This document shows positions 11,082-21,931 of a DNA stretch of 64,000 nt, piece after piece; the first letter of the stretch is position 1; each line of letters begins with the position of its first letter. The notes beneath the pieces are model-generated. The model was not told the DNA's origin. It saw only the letters and a list, made by a program, of their open reading frames with translations, and did no database searches. This DNA is from Symsagittifera roscoffensis (taxonomy: Eukaryota > Xenacoelomorpha > Acoela > Convolutidae), in NCBI RefSeq assembly GCF_963678635.1, contig NC_087070.1, forward strand, positions 51,380,514 to 51,444,513, written 5' to 3'. The position numbers and the translations under genes were made by a program.

Positions 11082-11810
11082 ATGTCGAAAAAATTCCAGA
11101 TTCTCATATTGTTTGTCACTTTTTATTATGAGGTTTCCGCAACGGAACTAGACATTGTAGTGGTTCCGAGGCAATTTTACAACTGGACAACTACTTATTT
11201 TATAATTTCTGGAACCCATGAGAGAAAAGAGTGGCAAACCTGCAATAAATTCAGCTCTGTTTATTGTCTTTGGTCCTATGATGTCAGCTTAAATGACCTT
11301 TACGACCCATCATTTAGTGGTTTTGGAATCCTACGTCAAAATTTTTGGCATGCTTTGTATTGGCTTAATCAGTTTGTGCGAAAAGAATGCGAGACATTTT
11401 TTCATCCAACCTATTTGAAACATAATCATTTTGTTGATGATGACGGATGCTGTGAATCTCAGTATCATGGCTACTTTACACAGGGATTTTTGACATTGAA
11501 CCTGACCCCAAAAGAATATTTCGAAAAAATGACCAATTATGACGAAAATCATAAACAGTTAAATCTTATTGGGTCCTATTTTCAGCCAGAATGCGGAGTA
11601 AATATAATAACCTTGGTTGGTTTTGGTGATGGAAAGTTGAGGCGTTTCCATCATTATGAAAAACGACCACTGATTGGTGCTCCTTATCAATTGAAAGTTT
11701 CTTCCTCTTGGACTGAAAAAATACCGTACGAAAACCCAGAGGAGTTCTTGACATTTCGATGGTTCAAATACAATGTTATGTGTCTTGATCAGCCATGGAT
11801 ATGCGACTAA
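11082..11810 (+). CDS. Secreted Cys/aromatic-rich protein, paralog 1 (intronless)
   Basis: A 242-residue uninterrupted ORF. Residues 1-20 form a typical signal peptide (charged MSKK, then a hydrophobic run ending EVSA), so the product is probably secreted. The mature part is rich in Trp, Tyr and Phe. It has eight Cys (54, 62, 103, 123, 124, 171, 234, 241) and N-glycosylation sequons at N34 (NWT) and N140 (NLT). Recognisable blocks are KHNHFVDDDGCCESQY, LTPKEYFEKMTNYD, NIITLVGFGDGKLRRF, SSWTEKIPYENP and the C-terminal CLDQPWICD. It aligns end to end with the 24568-25305 protein (well over half identical) and with the split gene at 38256-44229, which shows it is real. I do not recognise the family and assign no function. 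No AATAAA was found close downstream. Confidence 0.9.
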   Translation: MSKKFQILILFVTFYYEVSATELDIVVVPRQFYNWTTTYFIISGTHERKEWQTCNKFSSVYCLWSYDVSLNDLYDPSFSGFGILRQNFWHALYWLNQFVRKECETFFHPTYLKHNHFVDDDGCCESQYHGYFTQGFLTLNLTPKEYFEKMTNYDENHKQLNLIGSYFQPECGVNIITLVGFGDGKLRRFHHYEKRPLIGAPYQLKVSSSWTEKIPYENPEEFLTFRWFKYNVMCLDQPWICD

Positions 11811-12900
11811 TGGACAGAGTAGAAGCTATTGAGGACACTTCAAAAGCGAAAGATTTTATCGAATCAATCATGTCTGTTTGTTATCTTGCAAACGAAGTTT
11901 CTACTTAAAAAAATTTGGAGCCTGGAAAACTTTTTTTTCTATCCCTCGACGAGAAATAATTTTGAAACAAATTCGTTTTGCAACCAGCAAATCATCAATT
12001 TTTTTAAAATCAAGCAGCGAAAAAAATTGCAGATTGTAAAAATGATGGTCAAATCTTGCCTAACTTTTATTTGAAAATGTGTAAATTTACTCAAGTTTTC
12101 TCCAAGAGTGGGTTGCAGCCATTAGCGTACCCACGTACCCAGGAAGAGGGGCTCAATTTTGGTTGATAAATTTTCCCAAAGGGTCCCTGCTTTTGTATAA
12201 TTTTATGAGATCTATTTTTGGCTGACCCACATCAAAATGTTTCCAAAGGCGCCTTTGACGCCAATCTGACTGAGTTTGAGGGGAGAGGGCGTTGTAACCT
12301 GTTTTTTTTTGCAAAAATCTGTTTTTTTCACAAAGAAGGGTCTTCGAAGAGCTCGGAAAACCAAGTTAATCGACCAAGAAAAAAATGTCGACAAAATTTT
12401 CAATTTTTTTCAAAAAATCGATCTTCCTTCAATTTTTGAGCAAAGTTTTTGCAAAGAGTCCCCTTTCAGTTCACTGTTTGGATCAATTCCGAAAAGTATC
12501 GCGAAACGCTTTTGTATACTAATAACAAGTTTGAAACATAACAAGATTGGAGAAAAACGCAATTTTTGTCATAGTTTTCCAAAAAAAAGCTCTTAAACAT
12601 CGTGTTTTGCTCCTTTTTTTAAATGCATGACACAATTAAAAAGGTTGCATTAAGCAGGTACCAATTTCGAAAATTTTTATTTTGCTGCCGATGCTAAACT
12701 TATAATAACTAATCATTTTAAGTTAACTGAATGAAAAAACTTTTTTGCTGCTGTCGACACTAAACTATATATTGTATGAAAACGTACTCAAGTGTTCTCC
12801 AGCTATTGAACGATAAGTTTAGTGCAGGATTGATAAAATTGTGCTAGCAGTCGTTTTCACAGATTTTGATTTTCAAGTTTTTATTTGAATTCTCTAAAAT
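11811..12900. other. 3' flank of paralog 1 and intergenic DNA
   Basis: Several overlapping 60-106 codon ORFs lie on both strands at 11829-12596, in poly-T/poly-A rich sequence. None has a signal peptide, motif or paralog, so I treat them as chance. Confidence 0.45.
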
Positions 12901-13338
12901 TCGTTTTCGTCTAAAAAAACTTACAATGATGTTCACCAGTGGAAAGAACTTCTCTGATAACATCTAATTCTGGCCTGACAATAGAAAAAAAATGTGAAGC
13001 GCTTAAAGCGCCTATAAAACTAACAAAAAAATAGCGGCCGGAAAACAAAACGCAAAAGTTTGTTAGTGAAAACTTTCCAAATCTTTCCAAAACAAAATGT
13101 AAAAGCGTGTTTTTTATAGTTAATTGTGCAACTTGCTGCAATGTGTTTTTTAAAATTTTGTTTAAGCGTTGAAGAAAATTTTCCACGATTGTGTTTCATG
13201 AATAATTCTTTCCATTTCTTTCAGCTGAACACTCAAAAAGACATTTTATCTGCCGAAACAAAATTATCGCAATTGAACACCAAATTTGAAAAAATAAACT
13301 GATGCGGTTTTCCAATTTGAACACCATCTGTTAACTCA
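12900..13338 (+). repeat. Left flank shared with the diverged copy at 17.6-17.9 kb
   Basis: The AAAGCGCCTATAAAACTAAC ... AACGCAAAAGTTTGTTA ... TGAACACTCAA ... CAATTGAACACCAAATT(T/G)G order is repeated at about 17570-17900. This block is therefore part of the same duplicated unit as the 1230-bp repeats that follow it. Confidence 0.55.
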
Positions 13339-14568
13339 CAGCATGGCTATTAAAATCGGCAAATTATGAAAAACAGAAATAAGGTGCAAACACCCGGAAA
13401 ACTGTAAAATTGAAACTGAAAACATCGGTTTTTTCAACATGCGTACATGATGATTTATTGAGAGAATTTATTATTTTTGTAACTTATGGAGCGGGTGCAA
13501 CTCAACGGCTTTTGTCAAGAAATTGGTTTCTCCAACTAAACTTATCAATCGCTTCGTCTTCTGATGCGTCAAAACTTGAGTTTCTCTTCAGGCAAACTCA
13601 AAACTTGCATTTTCAGCAGCTGAAATTAAAGGTATATTGGTGTTAGTCTTTGTAATCCTAACACACTGCACCATCATTTCGGAAGATTTTCACCAACGCA
13701 ACGATAGGTTTATAGGTTGACATCTATAGCTAAATAGTGTTCATGCAAGAAAAACCTATCAACAAGAGTGATCTTGCCATCTTGAAATACATCGCGGTTG
13801 TCCGCATCCGAAGTGAATGCAGTTTATTTCCAATTGACAGTCTCAAGCACGTTTTTTGAAAATTATTTTGTAGACAGTTCACTGCTATTTTCAGACATTG
13901 AAAATATATGTGGTATGTAATTAGGCTGATCTTTGCAAACCCTTTGCGGAAAATTACATGAGCCTGAAAAAAAACCATAGATAGTTTGTTCGATATTTTC
14001 TAACAAATACAATTTCAGCTAGTCTTCTAAACTTGCTGAGAATGATTAAAAAACGGCCAATTTGGTAACAGAAATAAGTGTAACTTGAGTATGGAGGCGA
14101 CAAACTCTATAATGAGGTCTGCAGAAAAAAAACATCTTTCATTTAAAAAATTCTCCTTTTTTTTGAACAGTTATGAAAATTAAAGTTGTTTGAATTAACC
14201 TTTTCGGCCGAAACGGCGAAACATTTACTGATAATTCAAAAACAAACGGCACCAATAATTAATGCGTGTAGGTCCCAATTTTTTTCAAGATTCCTAAAAC
14301 GTTCCTTAATAAGTTTACACACATGTTTTGGCGCTTGGATTCGCATGTCCTTACAAATGCCATGTTTTCTCTAGTAGTTTGTAGAGATCCTCATCGAAAT
14401 TGTTGCTAGCCATGCTGCGATTCCGTTTTTTGGTATTCATTGTTATTTATGGCTGCACCTAGCGATTTCTTTCAATAATTAGTACGCTGTGAACTTGTGT
14501 AATTTTCGATCAGAGCTCAACCTAGATCTCTAGTAGTTTAAAGGGCACTCAAAAATGGTTTTATGGAA
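13339..14568 (+). repeat. 1230-bp tandem duplication, unit 1
   Basis: The unit starts CAGCATGGCTATTAAAATCG and runs to TTTTATGGAA. The next unit starts with CAGCATGGCTATGAAAATCG at 14569, giving a period of 1230 bp. Identity is high over the whole unit, including CATGCGTACATGATGATTTA, GCACCATCATTTCGGAAGAT and GTTTGTAGAGATCCT. Short ORFs in it are not shared in frame between the units, so no gene is supported. Confidence 0.85.
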
Positions 14569-15806
14569 CAGCATGGCTATGAAAATCGGCAATTATGAAA
14601 AACAAAAAAAAACGTGCAAACACTTGGAAACCTTTAAATTTGAAACTGAAAGCATCGGTCTTTTCAACATGCGTATATGATGATTTATAGAGAGAATTTA
14701 TTCATTATGTAATTTATGGGGCGGGGGCAACTCAACGGCTTTTTGTCAAGAAATTAGCTTCTCCAACTAAACTTATCAATCTCGCCGTCCTCTGATGCGC
14801 CAAAACTTGAGTTTTTCTGCTGGCAACCTCAAAACTTGCATTTTCAGCAGCTGAAACTAAAGGTATATTGGTGTTCGTCTTTGTAATCCTAACACACTGC
14901 ACCATCATTTCGGAAGATTTTCACCAACGCAACGGTAGGTTTATAGGTTGACATCTATAGCTAAATAGTGTTCATGTAAGAAAAACCTATCAACAAGAGT
15001 GATCTTGTCATCTTGAAATACATCGCGGTTGTCCGCATCCGAAGTGAATGCAGTTTTTTTCGAATTGACAGTCTCAAGCACGTTTTTCAAGAAGTAATTC
15101 GTAGACAGTTCACACCCATTTTTAGACATTGAAGATATATGTGCTATGTGAGAAATTGTTATGCTGATCCTTGCTCAGCCTTTGCGGAAAATTACACGAG
15201 CCTGAAAAAGCATGATGGTTTGTTCGATATTTTCTAACAAATACAATTTCAGCTAGTCTTCTAAACTGGCTGAGAATGATTAAAAAATGGCCAATTTGGT
15301 AACAGAAATAAGTGTAACTTGAGTATGGAGGCGACAAACTCTAGAACGAGGTCTGCAGAAAAAAACATCTTTCATTGAAAAAAATTCTCCTTTTTTTTGA
15401 ACAGTTATGAAAATTAAAGTCATTTGAATTGAACTTTTCGGCCGAAACGGCGAAACATTTACTGATAATTCAAAAACAAACGGCACCACTAATTAATGTT
15501 TGTAGGTCCCAATTTTTTTCAAGGTTCCTGGAACGTTCCTAATTAAGTTTACACACATGTTTCGGCGCTTGGATTCGCATGTCCTTACAAATGCCATGTT
15601 TTCTCTAGTAGTTTGTAGAGATCCTAATCGAACTTGTTGCTAGCCATGCTGCGATTCCGTTTTTTGGTATTCCTTGTTATTTATGGCTGCACCTAGCGAT
15701 TTCTTTCAATAATTAGTACGCTGTGAACTTGTGTAATTTTCGATCAGAGCTCAACCTAGATCTCTAGTAGTTTAAAGGGCACTCAAAATTGGTTTTATGG
15801 AACAGA
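14569..15806 (+). repeat. 1230-bp tandem duplication, unit 2
   Basis: Second unit, ending in the TTTTATGGAACAG junction word at about 15797-15806. Sequence past the junction continues into the signal-peptide-like segment at 15846 instead of starting a third unit. Confidence 0.85.
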
Positions 15807-16000
15807 CTTTCGAAAAGTTTTTTCCATTTTTCGCTGCCCGTCGATGTTTTTGTACTTGATAGTTTTCTGCTACATCTTACTGATTTTTGCTCAACCAATC
15901 CCGCCACACTTTGAAAAATGTTTTGAGCCCTCTGGCCGATTATGGGACTTATGACTCCAGAAAGGACAACAACTACAAACATATAATTGCTTGAATCAAC
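15757..16000 (+). repeat. Segment Y-X, inverted and permuted relative to 17029-17266
   Basis: Block Y (about 15757-15906, CTCTAGTAGTTTAAAGGG to ACCAATCCCGCCACA) is followed by block X (about 15907-16000, TTTGAAAAATGTTTTGAGCC to ATTGCTTGAATCAA). Reverse complements of both are found at 17029-17266, but there the order on the corresponding strand is X then Y. Block Y contains an ATG at 15846 opening a short frame with a strongly hydrophobic start (MFLYLIVFCYILLIFA). Confidence 0.7.
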
Positions 16001-16844
16001 TGTTGTCAGATCCATCTGCTATGAATGCGATCAAGCGTCCGCTTCAATACACATACAATTTGTTTGTCCTTTTGAAGGGCAGTGATGACTGCTTTCGAGG
16101 ATGGTAATTAAGAAATGTTTAGCGTCAGTGAAAAAACTTTTGTGAAAGAACGAAGGCGTTTTGAAAGCTTATCTTAATCTTAATCAAGGAAAGGCTAAAA
16201 CCTTCTCTGTTGCCAATTGATATAAACAAAAAAAGCGAAACAATCCAAAGCAATTATGAGTACCTATAATTGATTAAAAGCTATAATTTCCGTAGCTGAT
16301 TGTTGTAAAAATTGCCAGATAGTCCTCCTTGTAAACACTATAGCTTTCTAGACTAATAAAATTAAGGTATTGACTCGAAAACTGCGCCGCTAATCATTAA
16401 AAAAAAATTCTACAGATGCCTACTAGACAAGTTGAAACACGTTTTGGGAAACCGAGTTTACGAACATAGATAAAAGGATCAATCGCTGCAGGTTTCCAAC
16501 TTGCTAACAAAGTTTATGATAAGTTTTACAAACAATCTTACCACATACTCTAAAAAAAACAGATTGGCCTCTTCTGGCGAGCTCATTGGTGGAATCAAGA
16601 AGCATCAGCTCGCTAACTACGGGTTAAGCTATGCAAATCACAGCTTTGTACTTCGATAATGGTGATTTCAGGCAATTATGTTCGAACTCTGCTGGCAAAA
16701 TTTTTTGAATTGCTGGCAAAAAAAACAAATAATTGGAACAAAGATGAGGGTTAGTACCGGGTCTTTTTTGACAGTTGCTACAGTTGCCCTCACTCTTAAA
16801 TTTCGATGAAAATGAAAAAAAAAGTGGTAACTTTATGGTTGAGT
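16001..16844. other. Intergenic stretch between the inverted segments
   Basis: No supported gene. A 12-bp word AAACAAATAATT and poly-A runs are all I can point to. Confidence 0.35.
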
Positions 16845-17120
16845 CTAATTTCCACGGCGTATTATTGCAGAATGAAATTGTTGCAAAAAGAAAATGCGAA
16901 ATGTTGAAACGTTTTTTTTTCTACAGCCAAAATTCATAAATTGGAATTCTTTTTGAAACAGAATTTGAGTCTTCCAATTAACTGCATGAACAAAACCAAT
17001 AGTTTCACTGGAGCCTACGAAATGTTTTTGTGGCGGGATTGGTTGAGCAAAAATCAGTAAGATGTAGCAGAAAACTATCAAGTACAAAAACATCGACGGG
17101 CAGCGAAAAATGGAAAACAC
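16845..17120 (-). CDS. Small ORF with signal-peptide-like start, doubtful
   Basis: A 91-codon minus-strand ORF opens with a short basic start and the hydrophobic run MFLYLIVFCYILLIFA, then a polar part with GCRKK near the end. The hydrophobic start lies in duplicated block Y and is preserved at 15846, although that copy is truncated after about 35 codons at the Y/X junction. It could be the first exon of a secreted protein whose 5' end was duplicated, or it could be chance. I see no downstream exon. Confidence 0.25.
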   Translation of the reverse strand: MFSIFRCPSMFLYLIVFCYILLIFAQPIPPQKHFVGSSETIGFVHAVNWKTQILFQKEFQFMNFGCRKKNVSTFRIFFLQQFHSAIIRRGN

Positions 17121-17266
17121 TTTTCGAAAGTCTGTTCCATAAAACCATTTTTGAGTGCCCTTTAAACTACTAGAGTTGATTCAAGCAATTATATGTTTGT
17201 AGTTGTTGTCCTTTCTGGAGTCATAAGTCCCATAATCGGCCAGAGGGCTCAAAACATTTTTCAAAA
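17029..17266 (-). repeat. Segment X-Y, inverted copy of 15757-16000 with swapped halves
   Basis: Block Y' occupies 17029-17175 and block X' 17176-17266. Read on the minus strand the order is X' then Y', whereas the plus-strand copy at 15.8 kb is Y then X. Both blocks are nearly identical to their partners. Confidence 0.7.
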
Positions 17267-17279
17267 AGTATGCTCTAGT

Positions 17280-18265
17280 AACCCTCAACATTGAATAAAG
17301 CAAGCAGCAAAATGTAAAAACTCTATTAGTAATCCTAGAAACTCAAAACACCAATGACAGTGTTTTGAGAAATTTTATTGCCAAACTATATATCTCGCTG
17401 GCTTCCAATGGTGTCTATGAAGCTGCTACATCATGGAAGTTTTGTGTTTTTTTTTGCGAAGTTGTCATCTTCGCACAATTTTAGGTCAGATTTTTTGTTC
17501 ATTTTGCCATCATTGTCTTTTGTCAACTTTTTTCCTAGTTTTGTTGTGACAAACTTCCCATCAAAAAATGATAACGCCTTCAGCGCCAATAAAACTAACA
17601 AAAGGGCAAATGACGGAGAATAAAACGCAAATGCTTTGTTAAAAATTTTTCAAATCTTTTCAAAACAATTTGATTATAGCTTGTTTTTTCATAGTTTATG
17701 GTGCAATTTGCTGAACTTTTTTTTTAATTTTCCTTAAGCTCTTTAAAAAAATTTTTACAAAATATTTCATCAAACACTTCCTATTTCTCTCAACTGAACA
17801 CTCAAGAAAAACATTTTTATCTGCAAAGCAAAACTATCTCAATTGAACACCAAATTGGAAAAAAAATAAGGTTATACAGTTTTTCAACTTCATCAACATC
17901 TGCTATCTTGCAGCATGACTTATTAAAATCAACAAATTCTAAAAAAACTGAAATTGAAAGAAAAAAAACGTGCAAACACTTGTAATTATTTTTTTAAAAT
18001 TGAAACTAAAAATATATTTTTTTTCAAGATGCGTGTAGGTTAATTTATAGAGAATGTTTTTTATTTACGTAATTTTTGGGGCGGGTACAACTCAACGACC
18101 TTGTTGTCAAGCTACTGCAACATGGAGGTCTTGTGATTTATTTTTGTTCATTTATTCATCTTCGCTCATTTTTAGGTTTGATTTTTTTTTTCATTTTGCC
18201 ATCATTGTCTTTTGTAAACTCTTTCTTTTCTAGTTTAGCTGTGACAGACTACCAATTTGACTCAA
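17280..18265 (+). repeat. Diverged third copy of the duplicated unit plus internal ~700-bp direct repeat
   Basis: Sequence at about 17570-18105 follows the order of 12990-13500 with many substitutions (GCAGCATGACTTATTAAAAT, AACGTGCAAACACTTG, GGGGCGGGTACAACTCAACG). In addition 17405-17560 and 18108-18260 are direct repeats sharing CATTTTGCCATCATTGTCTT and (G/T)TTGTGA(C/T) blocks. The two ORFs lying over these repeats are phenylalanine-rich repeat artefacts. Confidence 0.55.
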
Positions 18266-18895
18266 ACACTGTCAAGTAAAGCTGGTTACAGGATGACAAA
18301 AGCAAAATGAGATAAGTATTGTATGTTAAGGTCCTTTTTAAGAACCTCATCATCCGGCAAAGCTGATTCAGTTTGTCGAAAACTTCTGAAAGGTACTTAT
18401 CATCGTTTGTTGAAATGTTTTATTTCTATATACCCTAATAGCGATCAACCCAAGTACTGTTTCTCTAATACAAAAAAAATCGTGTTTTCTGAATGAGTGC
18501 CACTATTCAAGTTTAGAACTCAGGGAAATTGTGCAAATGTCTCAAGAACTCAGGATATGCTTGATCAGCTTGAATAATATAAGTTAAAAAACAACTGAAG
18601 AAATTTTTTGTTCAACTAGCTAATGCATGCCGCAATAAAAAAAAATGATATAAATGTCATATATATTTTATTTCAGCAACAAAAAACTTCACCTATCAAA
18701 GATAGGTGAACCTATTAACTCTTAGACTTTTTAAAAATCGCTTTTAACAAACTAATATTTGGCACACACAGCCATCAAAAATTGCTAAATTTATACATCA
18801 TGAATTTTAAACTGCAACAAAATGCATATACTTCATGCATATCAAATTTACAGCCGCTGTCATTCAACCAACTTCATAACTTATTCAGCAAAACA
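18266..18895. other. Intergenic AT-rich stretch
   Basis: No gene seen. A short palindrome ACCTATCAAAGATAGGT sits near 18691-18707. Confidence 0.4.
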
Positions 18896-18896
18896 T

Positions 18897-19565
18897 GTGA
18901 GATTTCGACTGAGACACCGATAACAAAAACAGGATTTCTACTTTCAAGGGAGAAAAGAAACAAAACTTAGGTCAAGCTGCAGTTGATGTTGTAAAGGTTA
19001 CAACTTATTCTAGTCAGCTTTAATCGTGCAATATGAAAGTTTTTTTTGCAATCTTGATCTTCACATGCAAAGTGTGAACTGTTTGATAAAAAATCCTCAT
19101 TTGAAAAAAAAAACTGCCAATGGTTTCAAAAAAGATTGGGACAGTGCTGATTTAAATTATCCGGACGAAACGAACAAAACTTGAATTTTCAATCACGTTT
19201 TTCTTAAATTGGGTTAAGATTAGACATAAAGTGTGAGATTTTGGTTGAGACACCGATAACAAAAACAGGATTTCTACTTTCAAGGGAGAAAAGAAACAAA
19301 ACTTAGGTCAAGCTGCAGTTGATGTTGTAAAGGTTACAACTAATTCTAGTCAGCTTTCATCGTGCAATATGAAAGTTTTTTTTGCAATCTTGATCTTCAC
19401 ATGCAAAGTGTGAACTGTTTGATAAAAAATCCTCATTTGAAAAAAAAAACTGCCAATGGTTTCAAAAAAGATTGGGACAGTGCTGATTTAAATTATCCGG
19501 ACGAAACGAACAAAACTTGAATTTTCAAACACGTTTTTCTTAAATTGGGTTAAGATTAGACAAAA
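18897..19565 (+). repeat. 336-bp tandem duplication (two units)
   Basis: The word CACCGATAACAAAAACAGGA starts at 18915 and 19251. The following ~320 bp are nearly identical in both units, through CCGGACGAAACGAACAAAAC and the TTAAATTGGGTTAAGATTAG end. The second unit's 3' part also forms the outer left arm of the inverted repeat at 19482-20187. Confidence 0.85.
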
Positions 19566-20187
19566 AGTGAAGAGGACAAAAGGTGCTTAGAGTTTTGACA
19601 GAATTTATATGGTGCCATTTTTTCTCCGAAATTATCAACAAAAATTTTACCCCAAAAATGGGTTATTTTGGCTTTTTTCAATTAATTAAGAATTACGCTG
19701 AAACTACTTTGTTAAATGATATGAATTCTATCACAGGAAGCCTCTTACGCAGCACAACAAAGTTTAAGAAGTGTTAAATTTCCAAAAACCAGTATAAACG
19801 AAAAAAAATTCACTTGATAGTCAATAAATGTTATTTTTACTATATAAAACCCAGAATCTCTGTTTAAAAATAAATTTTAAACAATTTGAGCAAATTTCTT
19901 AAACTTTGTTGTGCTGCGTAAGAGGCTTCCTGTGATATAATTTTCATATCAATTAACAAAGTAGTTTCAGCGTAATTCTTGATTAATTGAAAAAAGCCGA
20001 AATGACCCATTTTTGGGGTAAAATTTTTGTTGAGAATTTTGGAGAAAAAAAATGGCACCATATTAATTCTGGTGAAATTCTAAGCAATTTTTGCCCTCTT
20101 CACTTTTTGTCTAATCTTAAGACAATTGAGAGAAACGCGTTTGAAAACTCAATTTTTGTTCGTTTTGTCCGGATAATTTAAATCAGC
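19482..20187. repeat. Long inverted repeat, ~290-bp arms, ~120-bp spacer
   Basis: The left arm is about 19482-19773 and the right arm about 19894-20187. Pairing landmarks are GCTGATTTAAATTATCCGG with CCGGATAATTTAAATCAGC at the tips, AAAATTTTACCCCAAAAATG with CATTTTTGGGGTAAAATTTT in the middle, and CTTACGCAGCACAACAAAG with CTTTGTTGTGCTGCGTAAG near the spacer. It can form a large cruciform. The short ORFs on both strands (19583-20181) are shadows of the arms. Confidence 0.85.
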
Positions 20188-20188
20188 A

Positions 20189-20310
20189 ATGTATCTCAAT
20201 TTTGCATATCTTGGTATATTAGCATGTTATATCCTGCGACTTGATGAAGGAGCGTCTGATGAATACTTCAACGACATCTTAAATAATAATAACAACCCAA
20301 AAACTGTGAT
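20189..20310 (+). CDS. Short ORF with hydrophobic start, doubtful
   Basis: An ATG at 20189, two bases past the inverted-repeat tip, opens about 41 codons: a hydrophobic start (MYLNFAYLGILACYIL), then an acidic stretch and an Asn run, to a TGA after ACTGTGATT. The GTGATT could be a splice donor. It may be a first exon of the broken tract that follows, or chance. Confidence 0.2.
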
Positions 20311-20789
20311 TTGACGAAGAAGAATTCAAAAAAATGTGTTCTAAATGTTTGCCGAATAGAAAATTTGATCGCTTAAAAAACGTATCCACAATTCTTTTGA
20401 GTTTGTATGGGCTTATCTTTATATTGAAAGCCTAATTTTGTATAGAAGATCAGCTCATAAGTGAATAGAGCAAGAAAATTAGCTCCAAGAAAGCGTGTTC
20501 TGCTATAGTTTTTCATTAGCAAACAATTCAACAAAGTTTGAAAAACTCAAGAGCAAATAATAAGTTAGTTTGTTTGAAAACAAAGCAGATTGTGACAAAA
20601 AGCAAAGACGATTTAACAGTAAATAACATTTAAGCTGCTTTGATAGAGTTCGTGCATCGAGTTGTTCGAATGAAAAAATGAAGTTTGATGGAGATTGTAG
20701 AGTATCTCTCTTTCATAAAAAAAATCCATCAAAATCAATTAACACTTTGACAGAGATGTAGTTTTAGAATGTAAAGAAAGAATGTAAAG

Positions 20790-21660
20790 AAAGATCAAAA
20801 ACCAAATCTAATTTCATTCAACCACTCAAGATTTCAAATTCAGCTTGGGCACTTGGATGGACGCAACAAGGAACACTTAGACCCCAAATACCCTGTCTAT
20901 AAGGCTAAAAGGCAAAAACTGACAACAGCTTTGAATATCCCTTTTTTTAGTCAATGAAACAACTTTTTCGATTCGTCCATGAGTTAACCGGACTGTACGC
21001 ATCTCGGTATGCATCGAAGCGAAATAATTGCTTCGAAAGAGCATGTCTAATTTTTGTCTACAATGAAACTAATCAAATCTAAACCATTGGCGATGCAAAA
21101 CTCTCAATGTTACCAGTCATTCACTCAAACAGAAACATCGAAAAGGGTAGCACCAGCAGCATTGGATCTATCAAGATAATTTCAGGTGTGTACAAAGATG
21201 GAAATACTGTTGAATTTTACAAGAATTGGTAAAATCTCAAGGACTCATTCATTCAATGTACTTGATTGAAAAGTTTCGGGAGAGTAATTTGAAAAGCAAG
21301 ACCAACTTCCTCATTTTTCTGAGCATTACGGGGAATGCGGTAGTAGAAGTAGGCTGCTGGCTCTGGTCAAACTTCTCTAATGTTTGCGCGACGGGTAATT
21401 GTACAATGTACAAAGAATATGGGCCAGGGATTTATTGCTGATTAGGAAAGAGCGGTCCCTAAAACGTGTCTTGAAAACCACTGTAGCTATCACTCTGAAA
21501 AACACTTTAGTGGTCGCAGACATTGAAAAAATTACCAGAGAAGAGACTGAAAACAAACAGCTCTACCACTAGAAAGGAAATCGAGCAATCGGAGAAAAAG
21601 CTAATTGCAGTTTTTAAAAATGATCTGTTTGAAAAAGTTCAAAAAAATGTTGGCTAAAAA
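20790..21660 (+). pseudogene. Decayed coding tract, unknown product (part 1)
   Basis: Coding-like plus-strand frames follow in order: about 20790-20957 (contains LDGRNKEHLDPKYPVYKAKR), then from an ATG at 20954 to 21229 with one internal TAA at 21080, then 21226-21441 (contains GCWLWSNFSNVCATGN, Cys-rich), then an overlapping frame about 21417-21569 (LVVADIEKITREETENK). Each switch is a one- or two-base shift, which is what a formerly continuous gene looks like after decay. I recognise no family. A multi-exon live gene is less likely because the frame changes lack GT/AG boundaries. Confidence 0.4.
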
Positions 21661-21931
21661 TGTTATTAAAAAATGTTGATTATATTACCACCCGACTACC
21701 GACCAATATCTCAGTGATTTTCTTTGACAAGCAACCTTGGTAAATACTCTTGAGACAATTTTAAGCAGGAAACTGAACCCGAGAATTTGTCTAAGGAATC
21801 CTTGCTTGAATTTGATAACATCGGTGCTTGCAAAACTTTGTTGGCCTACAGAAAAACTACCTAAAAACATTGCAAACTGCCATAGGCAAATTAAATTGAT
21901 GTAAGATGTGACAAGAGTTACTCTCTAGTAA

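Noticed and set aside
11331-11754. Minus-strand ORFs inside paralog 1 (and 24607-24918 inside paralog 2)
   Set aside because: Antisense shadows of a well-supported coding frame.
12212-12596. Overlapping ORFs of 63-106 codons on both strands
   Set aside because: Low-complexity Phe/Lys-rich translations of poly-T/poly-A DNA without motif, paralog or splice signal.
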